Assembly: GCF_000245015.1 (NCBI RefSeq)
Contig: NZ_JH600070.1
Coordinates: 3,331,252 to 3,395,251 of the forward strand
Direction: 5' to 3'
Source of the DNA: Beggiatoa alba B18LD
GTDB taxonomy: Bacteria; Pseudomonadota; Gammaproteobacteria; Beggiatoales; Beggiatoaceae
DNA: 64,000 bases
The notes below the pieces were generated by a model, which searched no databases, was not told the DNA's origin, and saw only the letters and a program-made list of their open reading frames with translations. Positions 23,503 through 33,171 of the stretch are shown piece after piece (position 1 is the first letter of the stretch; each line of letters begins with the position of its first letter). The translations under genes were made by a program, and so were the position numbers.

Positions 23503-26313
23503 ATGAAACGTTGGCTTAAACGCTTATCGCTGGTCTTACTCATTGGTTTAATTCTCACCCTTTTTATGGCAGGTTGGGGCGCGAGCACAGAAACAGGCTC
23601 TCATTGGCTAATTCGCTTCGCACAACGTTGGATACCAGGTGAATTAACGATTCAACACATTGAAGGCAGTTTATTAAATCGGTTGGTTTTAAAAAATATT
23701 CACTATCAGCATGAAGCCATTAATGTGGACGCAGATAGTTTAATCTTTGCGTGGCAAGCAGGCGCGTTATTCGATTTAAATGTGCATGTGCAACAAATTA
23801 TTGCAAATAAAGTAAAAGTAATTATCCCGCCGAGTACGACACCCGTTGAACCGTCAAAAGAACCTTTTAGCCTGCCCGAAATTCAGTTACCCATCAGTAT
23901 CGCTTTAGACGATGTGCAACTCACCGAGTTTGAACTACAAACAGGAGAGACTAGCGCACCGTTTCAACTAAAAATCGCCCGCGCCCAACTCAGCGCAATG
24001 ATTAAAGAACAAGTGACTTTATCCAAGCTCGCTATCTCAGGCGTAGAAACACAAGGCATCCGTGCGGAATTAAATGCAAATGGTCACTACGGGCTAACCC
24101 GTCCGCATCCTGTTCTCCTTGACTTGCAATGGATAGCGCAACTACCTGATATTGGAGAAATCACAGGCAAAGGACAATTAACAGGCGATATTCAAAAGCT
24201 GAATTTAAACCATCAAATTAGTAACCCCATCGCTTTACAATTAACCCTCAGTGCAACCGATGTTTTAAATCAATTGGGTTGGCAAGCAGAAATTCAGTGG
24301 CAAGATTTATTTTATCCGCTAGACAATTCAGCAAAATTGATTCGCAGTCAAAACGGCAAAATTACCAGCAGCGGGCAATTATCTGATTACAAACTGCAAT
24401 TACAAACCCGTTTAAGTGGTCAAGATGTCCCCATGACCGCATTACAACTCGATGCAAAAGGTAATTTGTACAGTGCGAACCTAGACAAGTTACAAGCGGA
24501 TTTATTAGATGGTCGCGTACAAGCGCAAGGGTTCATCAATTGGAAAGACTTATTACAAGCCAATTTACAACTCGATATCCAACAACTACGGATTAACGAT
24601 TACGTTCCCGACTTACCCAAAGAGATTAGATTAAACAACAAATTACAAGCGCAATTAAACGACAAACAATGGCAATTAACCCAAGAAACCGCGCTCAGTA
24701 ATACATCCGCACAAATCCAATTAAACGCAAAAGGCTCGATACAAGCCTTAGATAACCCTGATTTTAACGTTGTTCTCGATTGGCAAAATCTACAATATCC
24801 GCTTGTTGGTGCGTCCGTCGTCAACGTACCGACAGGAAAAGCGACTCTAACAGGTCACTTACAAGCTTATCAATTAGACTTAAAAACCCAAGTTAAAACG
24901 CCACAAATTCCCGACAGCCATTGGCAATTAAACGCACAAGGCGATTTAAATCAACTAAAACAAGGGCAATTAACAGGCGACTTACTGCAAGGGCAATTAC
25001 TGGCAACACTCAGCGCACAATGGGCGGATAAATTACAAGCAGCGGTCGATGTGCAATTAAGCGATATTGCCCTCGCCCCTCTTGTGGCGGAATTGCCACC
25101 AAATGTCAAAGTCAACGCCCGTTTTTCCGCTGATTTACAAGATGATAAAGTCAAAATACAACAAGGTAAAATCAGTTTACCGCCTACCGATGCGCAAATA
25201 ACACTGGCTGGCGAAGGGCTATTGCAACCTGCGGATAATCCACAATTTAAAGCAGATGTAACATGGAAAAATTTACAATTTCCTTTAATCGGCGTGCCCC
25301 AAATTCAAACCCAAGCAGGCAGTGTCAAACTTGCAGGCACATTACAAGCCTATCAATTAACCTTAAATACCGATTTAAGTGGCGAACAATTGCCCAAAGG
25401 CACATGGCAAGCGGAAATTAATGGTAACGCGCAACAAATCAAACTGGATAAATTACGCGGTGAATTTTTACAAGGGCTGGTTAATGCCAACGGCTTGGTC
25501 GAACTCAATCCGTTAAAAGCTAACCTTAGCTTATCGCTGGATAAATTAGTTTTACATTCGCTTGTCGCAGAAATTCCCGCCACGCACAAACTGTCGACCC
25601 AATTACGCGCAGAATTTGCTAATCAACAATTGCAACTCGCTGAGCTTAATATCACTTTACCGCCCAGCTCGTTAAAAATTGCAGGGCAAGCCGAAGCCGA
25701 TTTAAACGACGCACAAAACCCCCGTTTTAAAACCAAATTGACATGGCAAGGTGTGCGCTATCCATTTGAAGGAAAAGACTTATTACTAAAAGATGCAAAA
25801 GGTCAATTAAGTCTTAACGGGACAGCCGATAATTATCAATTAGACCTGTTAACGGATATTGTTGGACAAGGACAAATTCCATCAGGGCGCGTGATTGCGA
25901 ACGGCAACGGCGATAAAAACAGCTTTAAGCTCAAACAGCTACAAGGAAAACTGTTAGACGGGGTTTTAACTCTCACAGGACAAGTTGCATGGTCGCCAGC
26001 CCTACAATGGACACTGAATTTAAACGGCGAAAAACTCAACCTCGCCCCTTACACCCAACAAGCCAGCAATCTCGCGCTTGATGTCCGTAGCACGGGCAAA
26101 TTAGACAATAATCAACTCAACGCCGATATTGATATTACCCATATTAAAGGCAAAATTGGCACTTATCCTGTGCAATTACAAGCAACTGCCAGCGCACAAG
26201 GGCAACAATTTGAACTGAAAAAATTCAACTTTGTTTCTGGTAAAAACCGCGTTACCGCTTTGTTTCTGGTAAAAACCGCGTTACCGCTCAAGCCAGTTAT
26301 GCAAAAACGCTGA
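23503..26313 (+). CDS. TamB N-terminal fragment (before the frameshift)
   Basis: The 936-residue open frame upstream of the duplication. It keeps the membrane anchor and about ten repeats of the pattern LNAQGDL / LPPNVKVNA. The last 17 or so residues are out of frame and unrelated to TamB. Without the C-terminal domain it could not pair with TamA. Confidence 0.7.
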   Translation: MKRWLKRLSLVLLIGLILTLFMAGWGASTETGSHWLIRFAQRWIPGELTIQHIEGSLLNRLVLKNIHYQHEAINVDADSLIFAWQAGALFDLNVHVQQIIANKVKVIIPPSTTPVEPSKEPFSLPEIQLPISIALDDVQLTEFELQTGETSAPFQLKIARAQLSAMIKEQVTLSKLAISGVETQGIRAELNANGHYGLTRPHPVLLDLQWIAQLPDIGEITGKGQLTGDIQKLNLNHQISNPIALQLTLSATDVLNQLGWQAEIQWQDLFYPLDNSAKLIRSQNGKITSSGQLSDYKLQLQTRLSGQDVPMTALQLDAKGNLYSANLDKLQADLLDGRVQAQGFINWKDLLQANLQLDIQQLRINDYVPDLPKEIRLNNKLQAQLNDKQWQLTQETALSNTSAQIQLNAKGSIQALDNPDFNVVLDWQNLQYPLVGASVVNVPTGKATLTGHLQAYQLDLKTQVKTPQIPDSHWQLNAQGDLNQLKQGQLTGDLLQGQLLATLSAQWADKLQAAVDVQLSDIALAPLVAELPPNVKVNARFSADLQDDKVKIQQGKISLPPTDAQITLAGEGLLQPADNPQFKADVTWKNLQFPLIGVPQIQTQAGSVKLAGTLQAYQLTLNTDLSGEQLPKGTWQAEINGNAQQIKLDKLRGEFLQGLVNANGLVELNPLKANLSLSLDKLVLHSLVAEIPATHKLSTQLRAEFANQQLQLAELNITLPPSSLKIAGQAEADLNDAQNPRFKTKLTWQGVRYPFEGKDLLLKDAKGQLSLNGTADNYQLDLLTDIVGQGQIPSGRVIANGNGDKNSFKLKQLQGKLLDGVLTLTGQVAWSPALQWTLNLNGEKLNLAPYTQQASNLALDVRSTGKLDNNQLNADIDITHIKGKIGTYPVQLQATASAQGQQFELKKFNFVSGKNRVTALFLVKTALPLKPVMQKR
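26230..26287 (+). repeat. 29-bp tandem duplication in tamB
   Basis: Two identical head-to-tail copies (26230-26258 and 26259-26287) beginning TTTGTTTCTGGTAAAAACCG. The length, not a multiple of three, causes the frameshift. Confidence 0.95.
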
Positions 26314-26720
26314 ATGCAACATGGGATATTGACGCGCCCGCCCTAGCTGAATTAGTCCCACAAACAGGGGGGAGTTTACAAGGCAAAGGCAAAATTAGCG
26401 GAACGCTGACAAATCCAAGCATTAACGCGACCTTACAAGGCAAACAATTAGCCTATGCAGACAAACGACTTGCCAATTTAGACGTAAAAATCAATGCTGA
26501 TTTACAAGGCAAACAGGGAATTGACCTCTCAATACAAGCAAGTGATATTTTTCAAGCCAATGAAAAAATAATCAACAGTGTCGACCTGACAGGACAAGGA
26601 CAAATTGGACAACACCGTATTGCCCTAACTGTCAAAGCCCCTGAAAATAATTTACAAGTTAATATCGACGGTGGATTAAATCTTAATTCGCTACAATGGC
26701 AAGGGCAAATCAGCCAAATT

Positions 26721-28412
26721 GTGGCAACGATAGAACAAATGGGAACATGGTCACTCCCCAAACCTGCACCCTTGACAGTTTCGCCAGACATGGCGCAACT
26801 CTCTAATTTCTGCCTACAAGGCTATTTAAACCGTCGCCAGCCTGACAGTTTAACCAGTATTTGTGCACTTGGCGGATGGCAAGCAAAAACGGGCGCAAAT
26901 GCTGAACTGAGTTTAAGCAAAATCCCATTACGTCTGTTTGTGCCAACGGTAACAGGCACATTAGAAGGGCGAATTAATGGCACTTATCAAAATGATGGCA
27001 GTTTACGCGCCAACGCACTTATCGACATTTCCGCAGGGCGACTTTTACCCGCAACCGATGACCCGAATACAAAACCGATTGCCCATAATGGCGGAAAAAT
27101 TAAATTAACCATTGATGAACAAGGCTTAAATGGTGATATTCTCCTCGACCTTGCTCGCCAAAATACGATTAATGGCACAATCACCATGCAAGGCTTTAAT
27201 CGCCTACCGATTAATCCTAACCAGCCCATTACTGCCAGATTACAAGCAAATTTCAACGACTTAGGCTTATTACCTGATATTTTATCGCAAGCAGAAAAAG
27301 CCAAAGGTGCAGCAACATTTCATTTAAGCATCGATGGCAACCTTGCCGACCCCATTGTTCAAGGTCAATTTTTAATCAAACAAGTCGAAGTTGGTTTGCC
27401 TGATTTAGGCTTGCAAATAAAAGACTTAAACGCAGACATTAAAACCGTGAGCCGTGACACAATTGATATAAAAATGGGTTTCCAATCAGGCGACGGAAAG
27501 ATGGATATTACAGGCAACGTCAAACTGCTCACCCTGACCGATTGGCAATCGAATATTGCGATTAAAGGGGAAAATGTACAAATCATTAATACCCCTGACG
27601 CGGTGGCGAATATCACCCCTGATTTACGCTTAAACATGAGCACGGGTAAAATTGATGTCAGCGGTAAAGTAATGATTCCTTACGCAAATATTACGCCAAC
27701 GGGGGCAACTATTAGCGGTTCTGGCTCTGGTGGCAACACGGTGGCAAGCTCGCCCGATGTGGTGATTGTGAACCCTGATAAACCGAATAATACAGACAAA
27801 GCCACTAAAGGCTGGGCAATTACTAGCCAACTCACCGTTATTTTAGGGGAAGATATTCGTTTAGCCGTGATGGACTTTAACAGCCGTTTAACAGGTGCAT
27901 TATCCATTACCCTAAGCCCCAATCAAACCATGCCCCGCGCAACGGGTGAGTTACAAATTTTAGATGGGACTTATCGCGCTTATGGGCAAGATTTAGAAAT
28001 TGAACGCGGACGGATTATTTTTGCAGGGGGGAGTGTTGATAATCCCGTATTAAATATTGAAGCCATTCGTAAAATTCGGGATAGAACGAAAAAAGTTGAA
28101 TCGGCTGGCGTGCGCATTCACGGTACGGCTCAAGCCCCACAACTCACTTTATTTTCTACACCCCCTGTTCCTGAAAGCGATATTTTATCTTACATCGTTA
28201 CAGGTTCAGCCCTTGGCGAGGATGTAAGCAACGCCATGTTAAGCCTAGGGACTTATTTAACCCCACAATTATATGTCGGTTATGGCTTAAGTTTGGTTGA
28301 CCAAAACCGCGTTTTTAACATCCGTTATGAACTAAGCCGTAAATGGGGGATAGAAGCCTCAATTGGTACAGAGGACAAAGGCGCGGACTTTTCTTATATT
28401 TTAGAATGGTAA
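26721..28412 (+). CDS. TamB C-terminal fragment (after the frameshift)
   Basis: A 563-residue frame counted from the first ATG; the same frame is open back to the duplication at about 26280. It holds the conserved TamB/DUF490 C-terminus, with a LQILDGTYRAYGQDLEIERG block (LQILDGTYRAYG, then QDLEIERG) and a final YILEW. No Shine-Dalgarno site is evident at 26721, so separate translation is doubtful. Confidence 0.6.
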   Translation: MATIEQMGTWSLPKPAPLTVSPDMAQLSNFCLQGYLNRRQPDSLTSICALGGWQAKTGANAELSLSKIPLRLFVPTVTGTLEGRINGTYQNDGSLRANALIDISAGRLLPATDDPNTKPIAHNGGKIKLTIDEQGLNGDILLDLARQNTINGTITMQGFNRLPINPNQPITARLQANFNDLGLLPDILSQAEKAKGAATFHLSIDGNLADPIVQGQFLIKQVEVGLPDLGLQIKDLNADIKTVSRDTIDIKMGFQSGDGKMDITGNVKLLTLTDWQSNIAIKGENVQIINTPDAVANITPDLRLNMSTGKIDVSGKVMIPYANITPTGATISGSGSGGNTVASSPDVVIVNPDKPNNTDKATKGWAITSQLTVILGEDIRLAVMDFNSRLTGALSITLSPNQTMPRATGELQILDGTYRAYGQDLEIERGRIIFAGGSVDNPVLNIEAIRKIRDRTKKVESAGVRIHGTAQAPQLTLFSTPPVPESDILSYIVTGSALGEDVSNAMLSLGTYLTPQLYVGYGLSLVDQNRVFNIRYELSRKWGIEASIGTEDKGADFSYILEW

Positions 28413-28499
28413 GGGTTGAATAAGCTTTAAAATCCATTTTGTTAAATGAGATATGCCAGTCCTTAAAGGAGTAGCAGACCTTTATCAAGCGATTCAAGA

Positions 28500-28537
28500 G
28501 ACCTGCTAGATTTTCAAAATCTAGCGGGTCTTTTTTT
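28500..28537 (+). terminator. Terminator downstream of tamB
   Basis: A 15-bp stem GACCTGCTAGATTTT / AAAATCTAGCGGGTC (one wobble) is followed by seven T. It resembles the hairpin carried in the miniature elements. Confidence 0.75.
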
Positions 28538-28566
28538 GAGTTTCAAAACGATTGCCCGTTTTAATT

Positions 28567-28719
28567 AACCTGAGTACGACGAGATTTATAAAATAAAACA
28601 GAGACCTGCTAGGTTTTTAAACCCTAGCAGGTTTGTAGGAGCATACGAAAAGGGTTGAAGGACTAGCAGACATTGCTTTCTTGTTTTTCATCAGGATTTA
28701 CCAGACAAGATTAAAACAA
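28567..28719. repeat. Truncated miniature element (copy C)
   Basis: The left end AACCTGAGTACGACGA and the internal hairpin (CCTGCTAGG...CCTAGCAGG) and ATCAGGATTTACCAGAC segment are present; the right terminus is missing. It lies between the convergent tamB and the unknown gene at 28814. Confidence 0.7.
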
Positions 28720-28728
28720 AAGTCTTTT

Positions 28729-28760
28729 AGGCGTGCAATCGCTGAAACGATTGCACGCCT
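28729..28760. terminator. Perfect 13-bp hairpin
   Basis: AGGCGTGCAATCG and CGATTGCACGCCT flank a six-base loop. It lies 53 bp beyond the stop of the minus-strand gene at 28814. On that strand it is followed by AAAAGACTTTTG rather than a T-run, so it is a weak terminator candidate or an RNA stabiliser. Confidence 0.45.
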
Positions 28761-28813
28761 GCTTAATCTATAATGCCTTGTTTTTATAAAATTTAACAAG
28801 ACATGGGTTAAAA

Positions 28814-29956
28814 TCAAGTTATATCTTGTGCTACAAGTAATTGTAATAAAATGTCAATCTCTTGCGTATATTCAGCTTTTTCGTAGAAAAAATCATTACA
28901 TTGCACTTCCACCTTGTATGTATCAATCTCTTGTGTAGATTCAGTTTTCTTGCCTAAGTAGAACGTATTGACATATAAAGAACCATCTGAAGGAAAGTCA
29001 AATATGATATGAGCTTGCCTGTTTACTAACCCATGTTTTCTTGAGCGAGATAATATAATAGTATCAACAGCGTGACCAATACGAAGTTTTTGATCATATC
29101 TTTTGTTACGTATTTCAAGAAAAAATTTTAATTTGTTTTCTATGGCTTTTCTATATTTTAAAAAAACCTCATCTTCTTCCATAGAAGGGAAGACATCTAA
29201 AATGTAATCTATACTCCTTGCAATACGTGGTATGGCTATTTCCCAACTTAAGATAAATTCTCCCTCAATTCTTTTACCAAGCTCATAATAATGAGCTAAT
29301 TTGCCTGCTTTAAACCAAAGAAAATGTTGCTCCAACTGAGAAGGCATAAAATTGTCGCAAAGCCAATATTTAATGATCAAATCCAATGGAACATCATGTG
29401 GAACTTTTTCCTCAAACAAATCAAACAAGGCTCTATTACTAGAATCCCAATCCGCATCCGAATAAAATTCGCACTGACAAATCCTGTTATTGACACTTCT
29501 TAAACAGCAAGCTCGATTTTGAGTTTTGAACCACAAAAAATAGCTATCTCCAAATTGACACTTAAAATCTATAGTACATTGTTTAAGCTCTGGATAATTG
29601 ATTAAACTTGCATCTAGGAATTTTTGTAACCCTTTTTTCTCATTATTAATGAAATCAAATTTGTCATAGAATTCATTAAAGCTATGACCATAAATCCAAT
29701 CCTTAATTGCCTGAATTATATTACTATCTATGTGAGTAGTCCTTCCTGTCGCTTTGTTACTTTTGTTTTCCATAAAAACAATGTAATAGCCATCTCTTGG
29801 TTCAAAACAAGCAATATTACAAACTCGTTCAGCCATTTTTACATAACAACTCCAATCGACACCTTCTCCCTCAATCCAAAGTTGAACTTCAGAATCAGAG
29901 AGAGTTTGTTTTAGAATTTCGTATAATTTTTGTGCCCGTTTTTGTCCTGAATACAT
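28814..29956 (-). CDS. Hypothetical protein, unrecognised
   Basis: A 380-residue protein that I cannot place. It is soluble, with no signal peptide or membrane segment, and rich in aromatic and charged residues. An N-terminal section (WIEGEGVDWSCYVKMAERV) is followed by a middle part with several cysteines (NRACCLRSVNNRICQCEF) and a C-terminal section with two similar ESTQEID / AEYTQEID segments. Base use is more AT-rich than in the neighbouring housekeeping genes and the gene is flanked by repeat elements on both sides, which suggests an accessory gene. No partner gene adjoins it. Confidence 0.5.
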   Translation of the reverse strand: MYSGQKRAQKLYEILKQTLSDSEVQLWIEGEGVDWSCYVKMAERVCNIACFEPRDGYYIVFMENKSNKATGRTTHIDSNIIQAIKDWIYGHSFNEFYDKFDFINNEKKGLQKFLDASLINYPELKQCTIDFKCQFGDSYFLWFKTQNRACCLRSVNNRICQCEFYSDADWDSSNRALFDLFEEKVPHDVPLDLIIKYWLCDNFMPSQLEQHFLWFKAGKLAHYYELGKRIEGEFILSWEIAIPRIARSIDYILDVFPSMEEDEVFLKYRKAIENKLKFFLEIRNKRYDQKLRIGHAVDTIILSRSRKHGLVNRQAHIIFDFPSDGSLYVNTFYLGKKTESTQEIDTYKVEVQCNDFFYEKAEYTQEIDILLQLLVAQDIT

Positions 29957-30035
29957 ACATTTTACTTCCGATAGTTGTGTTTACCCACACATTTTGCAAA
30001 ATAGAAATATTTTATACAGAATTAAAAAGATAACA

Positions 30036-30168
30036 GCTTGTCTGAATCCTAATTCAGACAAAAAAAGACCTACTAGGTTTTAAAAACCTAGCAAGTCTGT
30101 AGGAACATGTGCAAAGGTTTGAAGAACTAGCAGACCTTGTTTTAATGAGACAACTTGTTCAGACAAAA
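30036..30168. repeat. Truncated miniature element (copy D)
   Basis: Contains GTCTGAATCCTAATTCAGAC, the hairpin GACCTACTAGGTTTT...AAAACCTAGCAAGTC and the AGGTTTGAAGAACTAGCAGAC segment shared with the complete copy at 60632. Both outer ends are missing. Between the unknown gene and hflD. Confidence 0.65.
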
Positions 30169-30171
30169 GTC

Positions 30172-30813
30172 TTACCCAAACCGCTCAATATCACGAATTC
30201 GCTCTAAACTTTGTTGGGCAAATTGAAAAATCTTTTTGCGAGAAAATAACAATTGCCAACGATTGCCACCTTTTTGTCGCCATAGCACAGCAGAGCGAAT
30301 GCCTGCTAACAGTAACGAACGGATTTTATTCGCATTCGCAGGGTTTTCTAAATGTCGCTGTTCGCCTGATACTTGGATGCGATGTTGAAACGTGCTAATC
30401 GTTTGCGAATAAAAGTTTGCTAATAGGGCGATGACTTCGGGGTCAGTTGTATGCGTGCTATCGGCTAAATGTTGCGCTTGTTGTACACCTTGTTGTACGA
30501 CGTTGACCATGTCTTGACGCTTGATAAATTTTCGCTCTAAAAACATGATGCCTAAAATATAGCGCATTAATTCGCGGTCATTCGTGCGGTCTTGATTGCC
30601 TAACTGTGCGACAAGAACCTGTAAACCAAGTTTGACCCCTTGTAATCCGCCATAGACATCTTCTGTCGAAGTCGCTTCTAATTTTAAAATGCTCTTGATA
30701 CTGCTATCGAATGCGATATGTTCGACCATGCCTTTACGGGCGACTTGGCGCACTAATTCGGCGGCTTGAAAAATGCCCGCAAGGGCGAGAGTTGTATCTG
30801 CAACGTTCATCAT
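30172..30813 (-). CDS. hflD: High frequency lysogenization protein HflD
   Basis: A 213-residue protein of normal HflD length. Family features include the N-terminal DTTLALAGIFQAAELVRQVA helix, SILKLEA near residue 42, the VYGGLQGVKLGLQVL segment and a C-terminal KIRSLLLAGIRSAVLWRQ-GG run. In E. coli HflD is a peripheral membrane protein that affects lambda CII stability. It is usually encoded next to mnmA and purB; here neither neighbour is present, so the ancestral context is broken. The stop lies directly beside a repeat fragment. Confidence 0.88.
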   Translation of the reverse strand: MMNVADTTLALAGIFQAAELVRQVARKGMVEHIAFDSSIKSILKLEATSTEDVYGGLQGVKLGLQVLVAQLGNQDRTNDRELMRYILGIMFLERKFIKRQDMVNVVQQGVQQAQHLADSTHTTDPEVIALLANFYSQTISTFQHRIQVSGEQRHLENPANANKIRSLLLAGIRSAVLWRQKGGNRWQLLFSRKKIFQFAQQSLERIRDIERFG

Positions 30814-30905
30814 TATGCGAAAAGCTAACCTTATGCCTGAGTTGTTTTAAAGATGATAGGGCTTATTTTGTTGGAATAAAGCAATTTTACAGGATTGTTA
30901 CGCAA

Positions 30906-32489
30906 TTAGGGGGAAGATGTTGGCGTTTCGATAATGTGTAAACCGCTCATTTTTTCCGCTAAGTTCCCTAAAGGCGTTACTTTTTCTATCCCTGATTTAT
31001 CTTTGATATGTAAAGTAAAGAGTGTATTTTCATCCATTGCAAAACCAACTTGCCATTGATTGTGTGCATGGGGATTGGGGATAAAATCGCGTAATTTACC
31101 TTGTAAATCGATATAACGCCGTTTTTCCCCCACGTCTAAAAACAGCGTTAACGAGAGTTTTTCTAAGGCTTGTTCACTCATGACACCTAACCAATGTTGA
31201 AAAAAATGGGGTTGTAAAGCCTCTTGTAAAGGTGTGCCCTTAGATAAAAGTAGAATATCGGTATCTTCTAAAAATTGATTTTTAGCACGAATACCGACGT
31301 TAATCGGGCATAACAAGTCTAATTGAAAGTGATTTGTTGCTAATAATGCTGCCCCTTTGGCAATCGCTAATGCAGTATCGGTTAAGTCAAAATAAGCCTT
31401 AAACCGTTCATCTGCTTCCGTTTTGGAGTGAAAAAAGTCACGAACAGCACGACGCACGAGGTAAAAATTGGAGAATCCGCCAACCATAATAATATGAAAT
31501 TTTTCAGCGTTTTCCGTGTCTATTGCCTGTTTTTCTAATAAATGCGCCATATTGGCGAGGGCTTTTTGTAATTCGGGTAATAGTAAACGGTCAAAAACGC
31601 TGACGAGGTCTTGTGCCTCTACGTTAATACCTTCTATTTCAAAGACTTTTCTATTGGTTGCAGGATTACGTCGATATTGTTCGAGTAAACGGCTGAGTTT
31701 ATCTGTTTGGGCTATTTTTTGTTCTTCAAAGGCTTTACAGAGTTTATTAAATCGTTTTGTATCGGTTTCTGCTTCCCCAATTCGTTGTAATAAATGTTGA
31801 ATAACGTTTTCATCAAATGCCACGCCCGCACTGCCTAGTTGTGTATCGACGTGTCCATAGCCTGTTCCTTCTAAAACTTTGATATGTGTGTCATCAATCC
31901 ATGACAGGCTTAAATCTAATGTACCGCCACCATAATCACAGACTAAGACATGTCCTTGATAGGCTTTCCCTTGTTGGCGTTTAAATTGATAGGCGAAATA
32001 AGCGGAAGCGGCAACGGGTTCGCTGATTAAATGCGTTTGTGAAAATCCTAAGGTGACGAGAATATTTTTTAATTGCTCACGGGCGGCGTGTTGTCCTGAG
32101 CGCACCCAAATTTCTGGTACGGTAACAACTAAGTTTTCTATGTCCTGAATGCCTGTTTCTTGGCGAAAACGGTTCAATAATTGTGCAATGTAATCATGAG
32201 CCGCCATTGCAGGGCTGTGTTGTACATAGCCACGTGTTGCCAATCGCGTTGCGTCTGTTTCTGCCAGTAACATCTTGAAATAGCTATATACCCAATAATC
32301 ATCATCGCTTTGATTTAAGCGGGCAGCTTGTCCAATATCTAGGCTATTATCGACTTTATCAATGGATAAAACTGATGAAATGTAAGGGGTTGCAGAAGCT
32401 CCACCCAGTGCAAAGGTTTGCAGTTTTTCATCTACTTGATACGCCAAAATACTGGTTGTTGTCCCAAAATCTAAACCGAGCGTTGCCAT
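30906..32489 (-). CDS. Hsp70-like ATPase (YegD-like)
   Basis: A 527-residue Hsp70-type actin-fold protein. It has GLDFGTTTS at residue 5, ENLVVTVPEIW near residue 120, VCDYGGGTLDLSLS near residue 193 and MVGGFSNFYLVRRAV near residue 333. It lacks the long C-terminal peptide-binding and lid domains of DnaK; the final 100 residues form a short beta-rich tail. The sequence is distinct from the Hsp70 at 1508. AGGA lies six bases before the ATG. It is divergent from the rubrerythrin operon. Client proteins are unknown. Confidence 0.8.
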   Translation of the reverse strand: MATLGLDFGTTTSILAYQVDEKLQTFALGGASATPYISSVLSIDKVDNSLDIGQAARLNQSDDDYWVYSYFKMLLAETDATRLATRGYVQHSPAMAAHDYIAQLLNRFRQETGIQDIENLVVTVPEIWVRSGQHAAREQLKNILVTLGFSQTHLISEPVAASAYFAYQFKRQQGKAYQGHVLVCDYGGGTLDLSLSWIDDTHIKVLEGTGYGHVDTQLGSAGVAFDENVIQHLLQRIGEAETDTKRFNKLCKAFEEQKIAQTDKLSRLLEQYRRNPATNRKVFEIEGINVEAQDLVSVFDRLLLPELQKALANMAHLLEKQAIDTENAEKFHIIMVGGFSNFYLVRRAVRDFFHSKTEADERFKAYFDLTDTALAIAKGAALLATNHFQLDLLCPINVGIRAKNQFLEDTDILLLSKGTPLQEALQPHFFQHWLGVMSEQALEKLSLTLFLDVGEKRRYIDLQGKLRDFIPNPHAHNQWQVGFAMDENTLFTLHIKDKSGIEKVTPLGNLAEKMSGLHIIETPTSSP

Positions 32490-32579
32490 AAACTGTCCTT
32501 TTTTATATCGAATTCGATATTTTAGCCGTCATAAAATCACAATATTTAAAAACAATCGCGTTTTTTTAACATAAGTCTA

Positions 32580-32639
32580 TTGAGAAAAAAAACACAAGCT
32601 ATATGATAGGCTCTGTGAGAATTTAGACTTAGTCTAAAT
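32580..32639 (+). promoter_or_regulatory. Promoter and 19-bp palindromic operator of the rubrerythrin operon
   Basis: Predicted -35 TTGAGA (32580-32585), 16-bp spacer and -10 TATGAT (32602-32607). ATTTAGACTTAGTCTAAAT (32621-32639), a perfect palindrome around one base, lies just past the -10, where a bound repressor would block transcription. The regulator is not identified; an Rrf2- or Fur-family redox sensor is a guess. Confidence 0.6.
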
Positions 32640-32678
32640 ATTTCACGATTCCCAATGACAACATCAGGAGAAGACATC

Positions 32679-33095
32679 ATGCAACTTAAAGGCAGCCAAA
32701 CAGAAGATAATCTCAAAGCCGCATTTGCAGGCGAATCTCAAGCCAATCGTCGTTATTTATATTTTGCCAATAAAGCCGATATTGAGGGCTTCAATGATAT
32801 TTCTGCCGTTTTTCGTTCTACGGCAGAAGGGGAAACAGGACATGCACATGGTCATTTAGAATACTTAGAACATGGCTGTGGCGACCCAGCAACAGGGCTA
32901 CCGATAGGCGATACCAAACTCAATTTGCAAGCCGCCATTGCAGGGGAAACCCACGAGTACACCGATATGTACCCTGGAATGGCAAAAACTGCACGAACTG
33001 AAGGCTTTGACGAAATTGCCGACTGGTTCGAAACCTTAGCTAAAGCCGAGCGTTCTCATGCGAATCGCTTTCAAAAAGCCTTAGACAGCATGTAA
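32679..33095 (+). CDS. Rubrerythrin family protein
   Basis: A 138-residue di-iron four-helix-bundle protein. The start at 32679 has GGAG nine bases upstream; the ATG at 32655 precedes that site. Two helix pairs carry iron ligands: the [15 protein letters not shown] motif (E at about residue 19) with [13 protein letters not shown], and [15 protein letters not shown] with [10 protein letters not shown]. The rubredoxin-like C-terminal domain of classical rubrerythrin is absent. It would reduce peroxide in the cytosol with electrons from a partner; the next two genes are a known companion set. Confidence 0.9.
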   Translation: MQLKGSQTEDNLKAAFAGESQANRRYLYFANKADIEGFNDISAVFRSTAEGETGHAHGHLEYLEHGCGDPATGLPIGDTKLNLQAAIAGETHEYTDMYPGMAKTARTEGFDEIADWFETLAKAERSHANRFQKALDSM

Positions 33096-33171
33096 TCAAT
33101 AAGGACGTGGCAAGGACTGTAAAACTTGTCACGTGCTTTATGGTCTGTCTTCTACACAGTGAGAAATAATC

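Larger units (their letters stand above)
23503..28412 (+). pseudogene. tamB: tamB, frameshifted by a 29-bp tandem duplication
   Basis: This region encodes a TamB-type protein in two frames. The N-terminus has a signal anchor (residues 7-27). Long repeats of amphipathic beta-structure follow, typical of the AsmA/TamB groove that carries phospholipid or substrates between membranes. The conserved TamB C-terminal domain ends in FSYILEW. At 26230-26287 a 29-bp sequence is present twice in tandem, shifting the frame and stopping translation at 26313. Deleting one copy gives one open frame of 1626 residues (4881 bases, divisible by three). The downstream frame is open from the duplication to 28412. 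It could be a true mutation, a reversible slip or a sequencing error. A tamA gene is not adjacent. Confidence 0.85.

Noticed and set aside
28729-28760. Small RNA gene at the 13-bp hairpin
   Set aside because: Only a hairpin is visible; no promoter or T-run supports an independent transcript.
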